Source of the DNA: Gnetum montanum
Lineage: Eukaryota; Streptophyta; Gnetopsida; Gnetales; Gnetaceae
Assembly (NCBI GenBank): GCA_015680685.1
Contig: MNCI01028438.1
Span: forward strand, 59,213-123,212
DNA length: 64,000 nt
Reading direction: 5' to 3'
Below, piece by piece: positions 43,926-55,109 of the stretch. A model generated the notes under the pieces. It saw nothing but the letters and a program-made list of their open reading frames with translations. It did not search any database and had not been told where the DNA came from. A program made the translations under genes and the position numbers. Each line of letters begins with the position of its first letter. Positions within the stretch are counted from its first letter, which is position 1.

Positions 43926-46407
43926 ATGGTGAATCGCACACCGAATAAGACAAAATGTCTTCTTCTTTGCATAAGAGCACTTCACCGCCTAGGACTAACA
44001 CAAGGGGCAATCAACGACATAATACATGTAACCAAGATCTGACAGTTCCTCAACAATTTCGTGTGGTATATGCTCCTCCCAATGAGTATGTACCTGATTT
44101 CACCTTTATTCTCCACCAAGATGAACACCTGCGTTGGAGAGACTTGGAGGATAACATAGTGTTGCCTCCAAACCAATCAGTCCCAACATGCTCCTTCATG
44201 CTCTCTCACGAATAGGCATGCTGCTTTTGTATGCAGAATATGTTGCATGTGATCATGACACAAGGGACTATCATCCCATTGAAGCGCAACATCAAAGGAA
44301 CTTGTGATAGGAGAGATACCATACATCCTCGAAGGGTAAATGGCCCCATAACACTCTGCATGTCTTGAGCGAAATTGAGGGTGGTGAACCTGCTCCAACA
44401 AGTTCTCCACAAAATGATGTTCCTCCTCCTAACGATGGTCAAGAGGTGGTGTATCAGAACCTTCACTCCACTATTCACAACCCTAGTTATGATACCCACG
44501 AACACAAAGTGTTCAAAGAAGGAACACAAACACACGATAAGGGCAGATGTTCTAATTATGATCATGATCATGGCTGAGACCATCGAAGAGAAGGTAGAAA
44601 ATAGCATCATGGAGATGGTTCTCCTTCTTCTTCACCTTCATTGTCACCTTCACCCTCCCCTTTAGTGTCCGGATGTAGTCATAAGGAAACCAATCGTGAG
44701 GATAAGGGAAAACAAAGTGAAAAACATTGACAAGACAGTCAAGAATGAGGATGAGGGCACTCTAAGGAATCAAGGCATAAAAGAAGGGAGAGTAGGCAAC
44801 CGCGTAGACACCATAGATGCTATGAATGAGATAATCATGAAGAACCCCTACTCACAACTAGAAGCATGCTAGATATAATGGAGGCCATAAAAGTTCCAAC
44901 AAGGCACCAAAAGGATAGTAGGATCAAGAGGCTAGACATGAACAACATCCCAAGATTTGAAGGGGGATACAACACTGATCCTCAAAATCATTTACAAGCA
45001 TTCCACGATGCATGTGCCTTGCAAAACATAGAAAATGAATGGCAAAAACTGAAGTTTTTCCCAAGGACACTAGTGAAAGAAGCTGAAAGTTGGTACTGGT
45101 CCTTAGAATTGGAATCCATTCGAAGGTGGAGTATAATGTTAGAACTATTTAATGATAAGTACCAAACATACTTCCAAGTGTCTAACCTATGAAAGCAAAT
45201 CCAAGGATGGAAGCAAGGAAATCATGAACCCTTGGATGCTACCATGGGTTGCTATTACGCACTGTTACATCATTGCCCTAGCCATGGTTATTTGCAACGA
45301 GATCAACTACGTCATCTCGTGGATGGACTTAGGCATGAAACAAGAAGAACCCTTGGAACGTATGCCCAAGGAAGATTATTAGAGCTTAGGTCTCATCAAA
45401 TTCATAGATTGTTAGAGTAAGTAGCCAAAGAAGAAGGTGAACTATGAAAAAGAGAAAGTGCAGAAGAGTACAACCAAGATCCTTCCCTCCAAAAAAGGGG
45501 AGTGAGATTTTGTGAGGAGGAAGAAGAGTCACCACTCGAAGAGATGGTGAATAGGAAAACTTTGCCGCTCCAAAAGTTAACAACAGAAGTATTGGCAAAG
45601 GTAGACCAAATGTGGGACTCCTTGGATAGTAGGTTTGAAATTGTTCTTAAAATTGTAGAGGAGTCTAGGGAGCGAGGTAGTGACTATGATAAAAACAAAA
45701 AGAAAGAAGTGGAAAATGCACGTAACAAGGGTAAGGGAAAAATGGCCATCATAGAAGAGGTTGTGGATTTGGACATGGACAATGACGGTGGATGTGAGAT
45801 ATTCCAATACGACCATCCTAATGGATGTTGCCCAATGATCTCACATCTACAAGAGTCTGGGGTGTATGCACTCAACCCATGACTTAATAAACGACAAGCA
45901 CCCCGATAGTTACCTTATCCCCAAGGTAACCCAAGGCAGTTCCACCAACCTTCAAAATATTATCCAAGTGGAACTCCACCACAACCAGTTGAGCAACATC
46001 AACAGTGGAAATACCCACAGTCATGGGGGATGCCACCACCAAGGCAACAATACCCCTACTAGCAACTGGACCCATATGGCTACTACGTGCAGCATATAAT
46101 CTCTCCTCGTGACTCTGTTAGTCACATTACACCACAACATCACTACCAAGCTCGGGAGTATCATAGAACTCCTTCTCCTAGGGGAGATAACCCACAAGCA
46201 TACCATCCTTTAAATCCATCCACAACTCTCACACCAATAGCTCCATTACCACCTACTCCAGCAATGCAAGGGAAACTCCCTACTCAACCGCAACAACATA
46301 ATGCCACAAGGGCTATGAATCCTCAACCCACAGTTGGTTCTGATAACCTTATGAAGAAAAGACCTTTCTTTAGAATCAATAGTCCAACCAAGCCCTCACA
46401 ACCATAA
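43926..46407 (+). pseudogene. Element D gag (decayed)
   Basis: The reading frame starting MSSSLHK at 43,955 matches element A gag (EYVPDFTFILHQDEHLRW against EYIPNFTFILHQDEHL). After frame changes the core resumes at 44,866-45,192 with MNNIPRFEGGYNTDPQNHLQ, WQKLKFFPRTLVKEAESWY and RRWSIMLELFNDKYQTY. It continues through HEPLDATMGCYYALLHHCPS and TRRTLGTYAQGRL to a knuckle-like CEIFQYDHPNGCCP near 45,795 and a Pro/Gln-rich tail ending at 46,407. Stops at 45,192 and 45,420 and several shifts break it. Confidence 0.85.
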
Positions 46408-46499
46408 GCGGTTGAACCTCTAAACACCTCTCCTTCAAATAAGGCTTCAAAGCTCCCTTCAAACCAAACACCGAGCTCAACGCATACGGTTATGTTAAT

Positions 46500-46960
46500 A
46501 CATTCCATTACTGACTGGATTAAGGTTGGCCACCTTCCTAGGAAATTCTCTAATCCTAGAAGCCCTCTAATCTATCTCCAAGTCATTGGGAATGAGCCAT
46601 GTAAAGCCCTTCTAGACTCAGGTTCCAAAGTCAACCTAATATCACAAGAGATGTACAAAGCCTAAAACCTGCCTCCATTAAGGAAGAGCAATATTCACCT
46701 AGAGCTAGCCGACTAGTCCATCACTATTCCCTTGGGACTGGTGGAGGACATCGTTACCACTGTGTGTGGGTGGTTGTACCCAGTTGATTTCCTAGTGATA
46801 CAAGTGAACAACGGTAAAGGGTACTTCCCAATAATAATGGGAAGTGCATGGCTAAGTACTATAGATGCATGCCTAGGAATCTATGATCTTTCCCTAGAAA
46901 TATCCAAGAAGAATAATTTTGGAAAGATCAAGAAGAAAAATGTTCCATGCATCACATATA
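46500..46960 (+). pseudogene. Element D aspartic protease region
   Basis: DWIKVGHLPRKF, then PLIYLQVIGNEPCKALLDSGSKVNLI with the Asp-Ser-Gly catalytic motif retained, then ITIPLGLVEDIVTTVCG and FLVIQVNNGKGYFPIIMGSAWL. Stops at two positions (after MYKA and LAD) interrupt the frame. Confidence 0.75.
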
Positions 46961-47151
46961 GTGATACAAGGTGCAATTGCATGCAGAGATCATGGGTTGT
47001 GCAAAGTTTAACATTGCTTGCATGCAACTGGTGTGCACAAGACATTAATATACAAAAGTACTTGTATGCAGCAACCACATGACAAGAAGACACCCAGTGG
47101 ATGATGGCTGATCAAGAGAGCAACTCACTAACATGCATGGAAGTAATTGAG

Positions 47152-47250
47152 GAAGTAACTAGTGCTTATATCGAAAGCATAGATACACTAGAGCAAGTCT
47201 GNGTAACTAGTGCTTATATCGAAAGCATAGATACACTAGAGCAAGTCCGT
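47152..47250 (+). repeat. Perfect tandem duplication around a single N
   Basis: A 46-48 base stretch (GTAACTAGTGCTTATATCGA and following) occurs twice, separated by GNG with the N at 47,202. Likely an assembly join rather than biology. Confidence 0.85.
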
Positions 47251-47259
47251 TGCCAACTT

Positions 47260-48368
47260 CCAAGCCTTAACCTTGAAAACATCAACTGGGGGAAGTTGGA
47301 AATTCCTAAAAAATTTAAACAAGAGCCCCTAGAATTGAAACCATTTCCCATCGGTCTAGAATATATGACCCTCGAAAATGGAAAACCAGTAATCATCAAT
47401 GCAAGACTTGTTTCCAAACAAAAGGAAAGACTGCTAAAGGTAATAAAGAAGTGGTTAAAAGCCTTTGCTTGGTCATATCCTGAATTAACTGGAATAGATC
47501 CTAGGATATGCCAGCATAGGATTTACACTGACCCCTCCTTCAAACCTCAAAAAAAATTGCAGAGGTGATTGAACCCAAAATTGAAGTAAGTAGTGAAAGA
47601 AGAAATAGAACAGCTTCTTAAGGCTGGGTTCATATATCCCATTGTTGATAGAGAATGGGTTAGCCCTCTAGTGATCGTGCTTAAAAAGGAAGGTAAATGG
47701 AGGGTGTGCATAGATTTTAAGATACTGAACATGACAACATTTAAGGATCACTTTCTGATGCCATTCGTTGGCCAAGTCTTAGACACCATAGTAAGGCATC
47801 ACTATTACATTTTTCTGGATGGCTATAGTGGATACAACCAAATACAGATAGCCCCAAAAGACCAAGCTAAGACAATGTTCACTAGTCCTTAGGGAACATT
47901 TGCATATAAACAAATGTTGTTTAGCTTGTGCAATGCTCCTGCCACGTTCAATGCTTAGTTCTAAGCATATTCCAACAACAGATAGGGAACGAAGTAGAAG
48001 TCTTTATGGACGACTTCTCCACCTATGGAACAAGTTTTGATCAAGCCTTGGAACGATTAGAGCAAGTGCTGCAAAGATGCGTAGAAACTAATTTAAGGCT
48101 CAACTGGAAAAAAAGCCATTTAATGGTCCAAGAAGATGTAGTACTTGGGCATAAGGTTTCACACTCAGGAATAGAGGTAGACCCAGACAAAATTAGGATC
48201 ATCCAAGGAATCACCCGACAACCGAAAACTATTAAAGACATTTGGTCATTCCTTGGACACACTGGCTACTATAGGAGATTCATTAAGAATTTCTCCAAGA
48301 CTGCCAAACCATTGGTAGAGATAACAAAGAAGGACATACCATTTGAGTGGACTAGGGAATGTGAATGA
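47260..48368 (+). pseudogene. Element D reverse transcriptase (decayed)
   Basis: Motifs in order: YMTLENGKPVIINARL, WLKAFAWSYPELTGIDPRICQH, LLKAGFIYPI, KWRVCIDFKILNMTTFKDHF, GYSGYNQIQIAPKDQAKTMF, FAYKQMLFSLCNAPATF, catalytic FMDD (about 48,004-48,015), and LGHKVSHSGIEVDPDKIRIIQG with WSFLGHTGYYRRF. Interruptions: TGA at 47,566, TAG at 47,890, a frameshift near 47,947 and TGA at 48,366. Athila/Tat-type Ty3/gypsy RT. Confidence 0.88.
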
Positions 48369-49066
48369 GTATTCCAAACTCTGAAACAAAAGCTTGTAGA
48401 AACTCCCATTCTACAAGCTCCTGACTGGTCAAGACCATTCCATATAATGACTGATGCATCCAATTATTCTTTAGGAGCCTTACTTACACAGTTAGATGAC
48501 CAAAAACATCCTTACTACATTCACTATGCAAGTAGGAGTATCGCCGATGCACAACTTAACTACACAACTATAGAAAAAGAGTTAATGGTTGTAGTGTTTG
48601 CACTGGATAAGTTTAGGCACTATGTGTTAGGTTACAAAGTGTTCATCCACATGGATCATAGTGCAATTCCGTTCCTCATGAACAAGCCAATTGTTAGCCC
48701 CTATATTATACGATGGCTGGTAATCCTACAGGATTTTGTTCTAACGATGGTCGATCGAAAAGGCACCAAGAACGTAGTTGCAGATCATTTATCTCGGTTG
48801 TGTTGGGACAACAAAGAGGATGAATATGTAATGTCTGATCATTTTCCTGATGAAGCCCTCTTTAGCGGTGTAGTAAATGACCAACCCACAGAGATGAACT
48901 GGTATAGTAGCATTCTCACCTATCTCCTTATCCAAAAAACACCACAAGAGTTGGATTTAGGAAGAAACAACAGTTTCTTCACAGAGCCAAGTACTTCATG
49001 GAGATTAATGGACAACTTTACAAAGTGTGTCATGATGGCTTGGTTTGATGGTGTGTGCCTGAGGTA
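48369..49066 (+). pseudogene. Element D RNase H and linker
   Basis: Catalytic-type motifs TDASNYSLGALLTQ, YYIHYASRSIADAQLNYTTIEKELMVVVFALDKFRHYVLGYKVFIHMDHSA and NVVADHLSRLCW, read in one open frame at 48,447-49,067. It is the longest intact pol segment. The frame shifts near 48,957 compared with element A. Confidence 0.85.
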
Positions 49067-50121
49067 GACCAACTGAGAGTACTCCAAGATGCTCATGAGG
49101 GCCCTTGTGGGGATCACTACGCAGGGAGCAAACAACCGTTAAGATCCTACTTGCAAGATATTACTGGCCAACATTATTCCAGGATGCCCATCAATTTATC
49201 CAATCTTGTGAGTGCTGCCAACGTGATGGGGGAATGACTGCTAGAATGGAGGGTCCGCAACAATGGATTCAACTGTTAAAATCCATTAACATTTGGGGAA
49301 TAGACTTTATGGGGCCCATTACACCAATGTCCAATGGAAAAGCTTACATTGTAGTTTCCGTAGACTATTTAATGAAATGGGCTGAAGCAGCTGCAGTTAC
49401 GGACTGCACATCATCTACAGTTGCATGATTTATGCAACAAAAAATCGTAAATAGGTTTGGTATGCCACATGCACTTATTTCAGATAATGGAACACATTTC
49501 ACAAGTGCAACTTTTCAGAAATTAATGTAACACTAAGGGGTTGAACATAAATTGACTACACCTTATCACCTCCAAGCTAATAGACAAGCTGAGGTCACCA
49601 ATAGGGAGATCACTAAAATATTGACAAGGACAATTAGCAAGTATAGGTGAGATTGGAGCACTAAACTGAATGATGCTCTTTAGGCATACCACCCCACTTG
49701 GAAACTCCCTATAGGATACTCTCCCTATGAGTTAGTGTACGGAAAGCTTCCAGCACTCCCAATTCAAATCGAGCTCCATACACTATCAATGGCTTATGAC
49801 CTCCACCTTTATCTTGATCTAGCACAAAAACAAAGGTTGAAAACTTTACACGTGCTAGAAAAAAACCAATTAGCTACCCTGTCATCAAATGAGTTGCATA
49901 AGACATATAACAAGCAACGTCATGACTTGCAGACTCGAAAGGTTAAGTATCAACCAGGAGATAAGGTTGTCTATTGGAATCCCACACATGTGCCACAACG
50001 CACAAAATTTCAAACACTGTCGGAAGGACCTTACATTATTCATATAACCTTTCCTTTAGGAGCCATGACCATATACAAACTAGAGAGCCCTGATAAGAGA
50101 TTTCTAGTTAATGTGCAATAA
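49055..50121 (+). pseudogene. Element D integrase (decayed)
   Basis: The zinc domain HEGPCGDHYAG ... SCECCQRD keeps two His and two Cys. The core has Asp in WGIDFMG, Asp in LISDNGTHF and Glu in QAEVTNRE, with stops at 49,426, 49,528 and in AL-stop-AYHP near 49,680. The C-terminal part at 49,735-50,121 is open and carries a GPY/F-like module (KFQTLSEGPYIIHI..MTIYKLESP). Confidence 0.87.
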
Positions 50122-51746
50122 ACCAAACCCTTCCATGAACTTAGAACGACCAATGCACAAAATACCTCTAAGAAGGGATGACCCTGCTCATTATTTTAGA
50201 TCTCCTCCTTCCAACACAATCATGGGGGAGATGGCCACTACTGCTAATCATTTGAGGCTCTCAGTTCCTTTTTAAGTTTTTGTTTTACACATTTTTGTTT
50301 TACAAATTTGTTTAACTTTTCTTGTTTTTGTTTTGCAACATTGTTTATACTTTTTCATTTCTTTTTGTGTTTGTTTTTTTTTTGTTAGGTTTGTCACCTA
50401 ATAAGTGCTCTTGATGGTGGTATGAACTGTATTCGATTGATTACTAATGTTTGGTTTTTACCTTGGAGTTATAATGTTGATACTAAGGTATGGTTCTTTT
50501 CATATAGTAGGCAATGAGTCCACGTCATCCATGCATTCATAAATTTCTATGGTCTCTCTTGGCTTGGAATTGTACGGTCCCTTTCTTAATAATAAAACTA
50601 TTAATGAATTGGTAACTAGGCATTTCTCAAACTGAGGGAGGACTCAAGGACTGAAAAGGGTGTGACTTCAAGGGGATTTGATGCATTTGTGCTAGCCATT
50701 CTCTTGGGTTCTTGGATGTTTCCTTCTTGAGTTTTCCTTACCATTCTAACATTGCTCCATTATCGGGAAGCTGAGCTAATAAAAATAATAAGTCTTTTCA
50801 TGGTGTGGTTCTCATGCATAAAAAAAAAACAAAGAGTGAGAATTCAAAGCACATCCCTTAGACAAAATAATCATCTGGGCTACAAGAACTAGTTATGAAA
50901 CTAAACAAACATGTTCCCTCTAACTAAGGCCCTTTCTCGCTTCCTACTTTTCCCTTTCTCATTTCCTTGGAATGGTGGTGACTCTTTGACAGAAGCATTC
51001 CTGTTACTTCAAGTGGATGGATTGGCCAAGTGTATTAATGCAAAGTCATTGGATGTGGATTGTTTAAGGCTAGATTTGGAATGAGATCTACTAAGTCACA
51101 TTAACCATAAATACACAAGGGGTTGTATATCACCTTGTTCTTGGGACTCCATTCCATTCTCTTCTTTCCATCATTCTTTTCCCATTTTCCACCTCATTGC
51201 CTGTTGTATTAGTAGTCTATATTTTGGTTGATGCATTGTTTTCTTTTTGGTAAATTCTTGTGGTTAAGACTTTAACTCTTGCTTCTGAATGACATTTCTA
51301 GAGCCTACGGACTCTTTGAATGTGGGTTTGTCAGGGCATAAAGGGCATGAGCCTGCTTTGGGGAGGACCCACTAGCATTCCTATTTGGTGCATCAGTTAA
51401 CTTCTTTCCCTTAAAAATTTTCACAATCAACATTCGTTTTGTTTATTCCCACTTCTGACATCCATTTTATTGACATTACCATTGTTTCTTTTTTCTCCAT
51501 CTTTCTTATTCCCTATCTTTTTCCATTCTATCACTACCGAAGGATTGCTCTTAGTCATGGGGGTCCTGGTCCAATTTTTTCAATTTTCTCCTAACCCCTA
51601 CACCTTGGGTAGTCACCAGTGTTATATCTCTAAAATCCGTATTAGCCATATCACAACTTAGCCAATGGACCTTACACCAAGGCAAGGTATCAACTGTATT
51701 GTGATTTACTTATCCTTGCTCATATGTGACTGTGTTGTGTGTGCAG
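50122..51746. other. Element D 3' non-coding region
   Basis: No gene. A polypurine-like tract, ATCATGGGGGAGAT at 50,219-50,232, follows the integrase stop, and a second, GTCATGGGGGTCC, lies at 51,554-51,566. Sequence matches A's 4.9-6.8 kb region in reverse. No GATATC palindrome or TATA promoter for ORF-X is visible here. Confidence 0.6.
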
Positions 51747-51791
51747 ATGACAATCATACAGCAATGGATTGGACCTGGAGGAAACATTTAG
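51747..51791 (+). pseudogene. ORF-X stub after conserved acceptor (element D)
   Basis: A GTGTGCAG acceptor directly precedes ATG, as in A and B, but the frame (MTIIQQWIGPGGNI) stops after 14 codons. Element E has a related 35-codon frame. The rest of ORF-X is absent. A CT-rich stretch and 3' leader follow to the polypurine tract. Confidence 0.45.
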
Positions 51792-52115
51792 GATGGACTA
51801 GTGTTGGAACAGTTGTGCAAGGAACAAGCTTGATGGCGCGGTTATGGATGGACAACGGAAGGCGCAATCTTGGCATCGGTAGCAACATGTCTTCTTGTTT
51901 TCTCTCTCTCTGTCTTCTCTCTCTGTTGCCAAATAAGGCTGGATGTCAATTGTGTATAGTGTTCACTCTTGTGGTCATGAACACTAATGTTGCCATGTAT
52001 TGTAATGTTGATCCATTCACATGTCATCCCATTCACCATTAGTTGTCATTCAAGTCAATAATCCCATACCATCCCAATATTTTGTAAGGAACTTGAGGAC
52101 GAGTTTTCATTCAGT

Positions 52116-52125
52116 CATGGGGGTA
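52116..52125 (+). other. Element D polypurine tract
   Basis: CATGGGGGTA abutting the 3' LTR. Confidence 0.8.
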
Positions 52126-52919
52126 TGATGAGCCACGGTATCGTGTACACGATATTGCATCCGCCACACGATATCACGTCCTGCCTCATCTTCTATAAAT
52201 AAGAGGCAGCATCCTTTATTCAAGTAGTTAGACTTAGACCCTTAGCCAAACTCTTGCAGTTTTACCATTCTAGAGTTAGAATAATTTCTATGTGCCCGTA
52301 GTAGGAGTCATAGAGTGAACGAATCTTTATTTGAGCAATTTGTACCTGAGCACACATTTGTGTACAGCAATAAAGACGAACTTTATGATAAACCTTGTAG
52401 CATACAGATTAAGCTAATTAGTAATTAATTATTGTTGAATGTTTAATGCTTTCCTAGTTAATTAATCCCTCTCTCAACCTTCAATCCAATAGTTAAGTAC
52501 ACTCAGTACGACCACTTCAAGCATGCGTGTAGCACTTGGTAACCTAGTAACGATTAGCGTTTGGTAATCCCAGCAGCGTTGCTCTAGTTTAGGATGTGTA
52601 CAGTAAGTGGGAATGAATACTGGTGTTAGGAACAATTATAACTTAGTTAATGAATAGTTAATGTAAGCTAGTCACTTAGTTCTCTTTCCCTTCCCCTTAT
52701 TAGCATAAGACATCAAAAAGATAAAAGTTATAAAAATCATATACCTCAAGCTTACTTAACTATACAACTGTGACAATACAAGTTTGGGAAGACAATGATT
52801 GATTAACCTTGAGTGTTCCTTTAAGGCGCGTAAGCACTTAGTCCTTGGAGTTCGACCGGATCACGCGTGAAACACTCGTATTCGTATGGTTGAGTGTAAG
52901 GGTACCTCACCACTCATCA
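52126..52919 (+). repeat. Element D 3' LTR
   Basis: Starts TGATGAGCC, ends CTCATCA. Its GATATC palindromes are fewer or more decayed than in the 5' LTR. TATAAATA at 52,194-52,201. Confidence 0.93.
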
Positions 52920-53094
52920 TTTTCCATGTTGTTTTTGGTGTTCTCTACTTAATGATAAACTGGTGTTGTACTTTGAATAGATTTTTACTTATTATCAATA
53001 TTATTTGTGGTGTCTAGCATTCCCTAAACATCCAAATATCAGTTGGATAGTATATCAGATCTCTTAATAGCTTGTTAAGTTGATTTCAAACCTT

Positions 53095-53290
53095 TTACAA
53101 AATTGAAATTGAAATTTGGTACTTACATCCACTAAGACCCCTTTGATCTATCAAACTAGTTTTAGAATTCCTTATCCAATTTTCTTTTTTTTTTAATTTA
53201 TAACTCAATACTACCTAGTGGAAGCAAACTTGTGACCTAGGGTTACCAAGCTAAGACCCTTACCACTAAGCTAACACTTCATTGGTACTC
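53095..53290 (-). repeat. SINE-like repeat, family 1, copy 2
   Basis: Minus strand reads GTGTTAGCTTAGTGGTAAGG, ..GGTAACCCTAGGTCACAAG.., an A-run and GGGGTCTTAGTGGATG, matching 38,335-38,515. Confidence 0.65.
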
Positions 53291-55109
53291 TGAATCTATA
53301 TTCACAAACATCCACATAAACCAAAATTTAGTGTGATTGGCATGCTAGCTTTCATAGTTTTAGCATTAACTTTTCTTATTATTGTCATGATAATAAATTC
53401 TATGTGTACAGAGACTTGATTTGTCATGCATCATGAGTTTTGACATTACCCTTATTATACCCAACATGATAAACCAAAACATGATAATTTTAAAGTATTA
53501 CTTTCTATCATCAATGTGAGAATTTGGCAACATTGGAGATTCGGAATGAAATGGATTTTTTAAACTTTTACAATTTGTATTCTAATTTTATCATATTTTT
53601 TTTATCCAATCCAATTAGGAGGCCTATCTAATTTTAACAACTATGCCCTTAAATGTTACATCTTTAGAGAATCTATTTTAATCAATATCATTTGGTCTAA
53701 AACCATTTTAGCATCGAAATCTTCATAGATAAATATCTTTTCTAATCAAGTTAAAATGGCTACAGGTGTACACAAATATTGAAATGAGTAATCACATGAT
53801 AAACATTCTCAATATTATAAGGCACACATTAAATTAAAAAATGAAAACACATTTTCATTCTATTGTTTAATCTTAAGCTAAACATATTAAGTATATTCAT
53901 ATACATTTCTAACTTAGATTTGCTTGCTTTGGTGATTGTGTACTAAAATAACTAAACCTCTAAAAAGTGTTCACTCTCATTTTTCTTACTAAGAAAAGAA
54001 TATCCATATATCTAAAAGCTAAAAGATGAAGGAGGTTTTCATCTTTTTATGTCTCAACAAAACTAAAAACCCTATAACAAAGGAGTATTCTTCATTATGT
54101 TAAAAGAGAGTAGGAGTTTATATAGGCCTCTTATATAGGTGAAGAGAGAAGGAATAATCCTCTATGAATTAAGAGAAGAATTCTGAACAGAATAAATTGC
54201 ACTTTTTAACTCTTAGTCATTGGATTAATGGTTTTTGAAATCTAAGTTTCACAAGAGTATAACCTTAATATATTTACTTATATTTGTTAAATCTTATCAC
54301 GATGGACGACATCCTTCGATTTCAGGTCACTAGGAATGACATCCTTTACTATAAATGATATCATACTTGAAACGACTATAACTCTTTGCAAACTCATCAC
54401 CTCACTGAAAATAATAATTGATATTGAAAGGACATCAGCTCAAGCTAATATCACTACAAACAACATCCCATTACTATAAACCTTATCATAACCGAAAGGA
54501 CAATGACTCTTTTCCGTCTTATTACTTCACTACAAGTAATAGCATAATTGAAATAACAGCTAATTCTTTTCAATATTAGATTAAGTAAATTTGGCCCGTC
54601 ACCACAAACAATCTCTTTTACCTGCAAACAAGATCATAATCAAAAGTAAGTGAACATATAATAGCATAACTAAAATCAAGTTATTTTAAACAGTCTACCC
54701 AGCGAAAACGTGTCACTACACTTCAATGTAAATAATATCACGAAGGAAATCCAATTAGTTGAAATAATGAACATGTTTAAAAGCAGTAAAATAAAATGTA
54801 AGAACATCAGGTGATAGAAAACCTTGCCTGTTCTTTAAGAAAAAAAACACAAACCAAGTTTATATTTAATAAAAATATACGAAACCTAAGAAAAGATCCG
54901 GTTGTAGCCCGGCCCATCAGTGGCTCAACCGACGGAGAACCTCTTTTTGTAATTTGATTCTCTCCATCACGAGTCCATTCAACAACCATCAACAGTTAAA
55001 TTTGAAAAAATAATTAAATAAAAATACTGATGTAGCGCACGCCCCTAAATCATCATTTTTTTCTTGGCGGTTGAGTTCATCGTCACGTTGGATTATGTTT
55101 TCTGTGCCG
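53291..55109. other. No gene seen; diverged tandem repeat
   Basis: AT-rich. From about 54,370 to 54,680 a diverged unit of about 60-65 bases recurs (GAAAGGACA..CTCACTA..TAATAGCATAA-like). No coding signal. Confidence 0.4.

Larger units (their letters stand above)
43003..52919 (+). mobile_element. Element D: complete Athila-like LTR retrotransposon
   Basis: LTRs lie at 43,003-43,810 and 52,126-52,919. The flanking pentamers CTTTC (42,998-43,002) and TTTTC (52,920-52,924) agree at 4 of 5 positions, a likely target duplication. Internal order on the plus strand: primer site, gag, protease, RT, RNase H, integrase, 2 kb non-coding with three polypurine-like tracts, an ORF-X stub, polypurine tract, LTR. 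It is the best-preserved pol in the window but has several stops and frameshifts, and one N at 47,202. Confidence 0.92.

Noticed and set aside
44206-44610. 134-codon minus ORF in element D
   Set aside because: Antisense to gag; the plus frames match element A gag.
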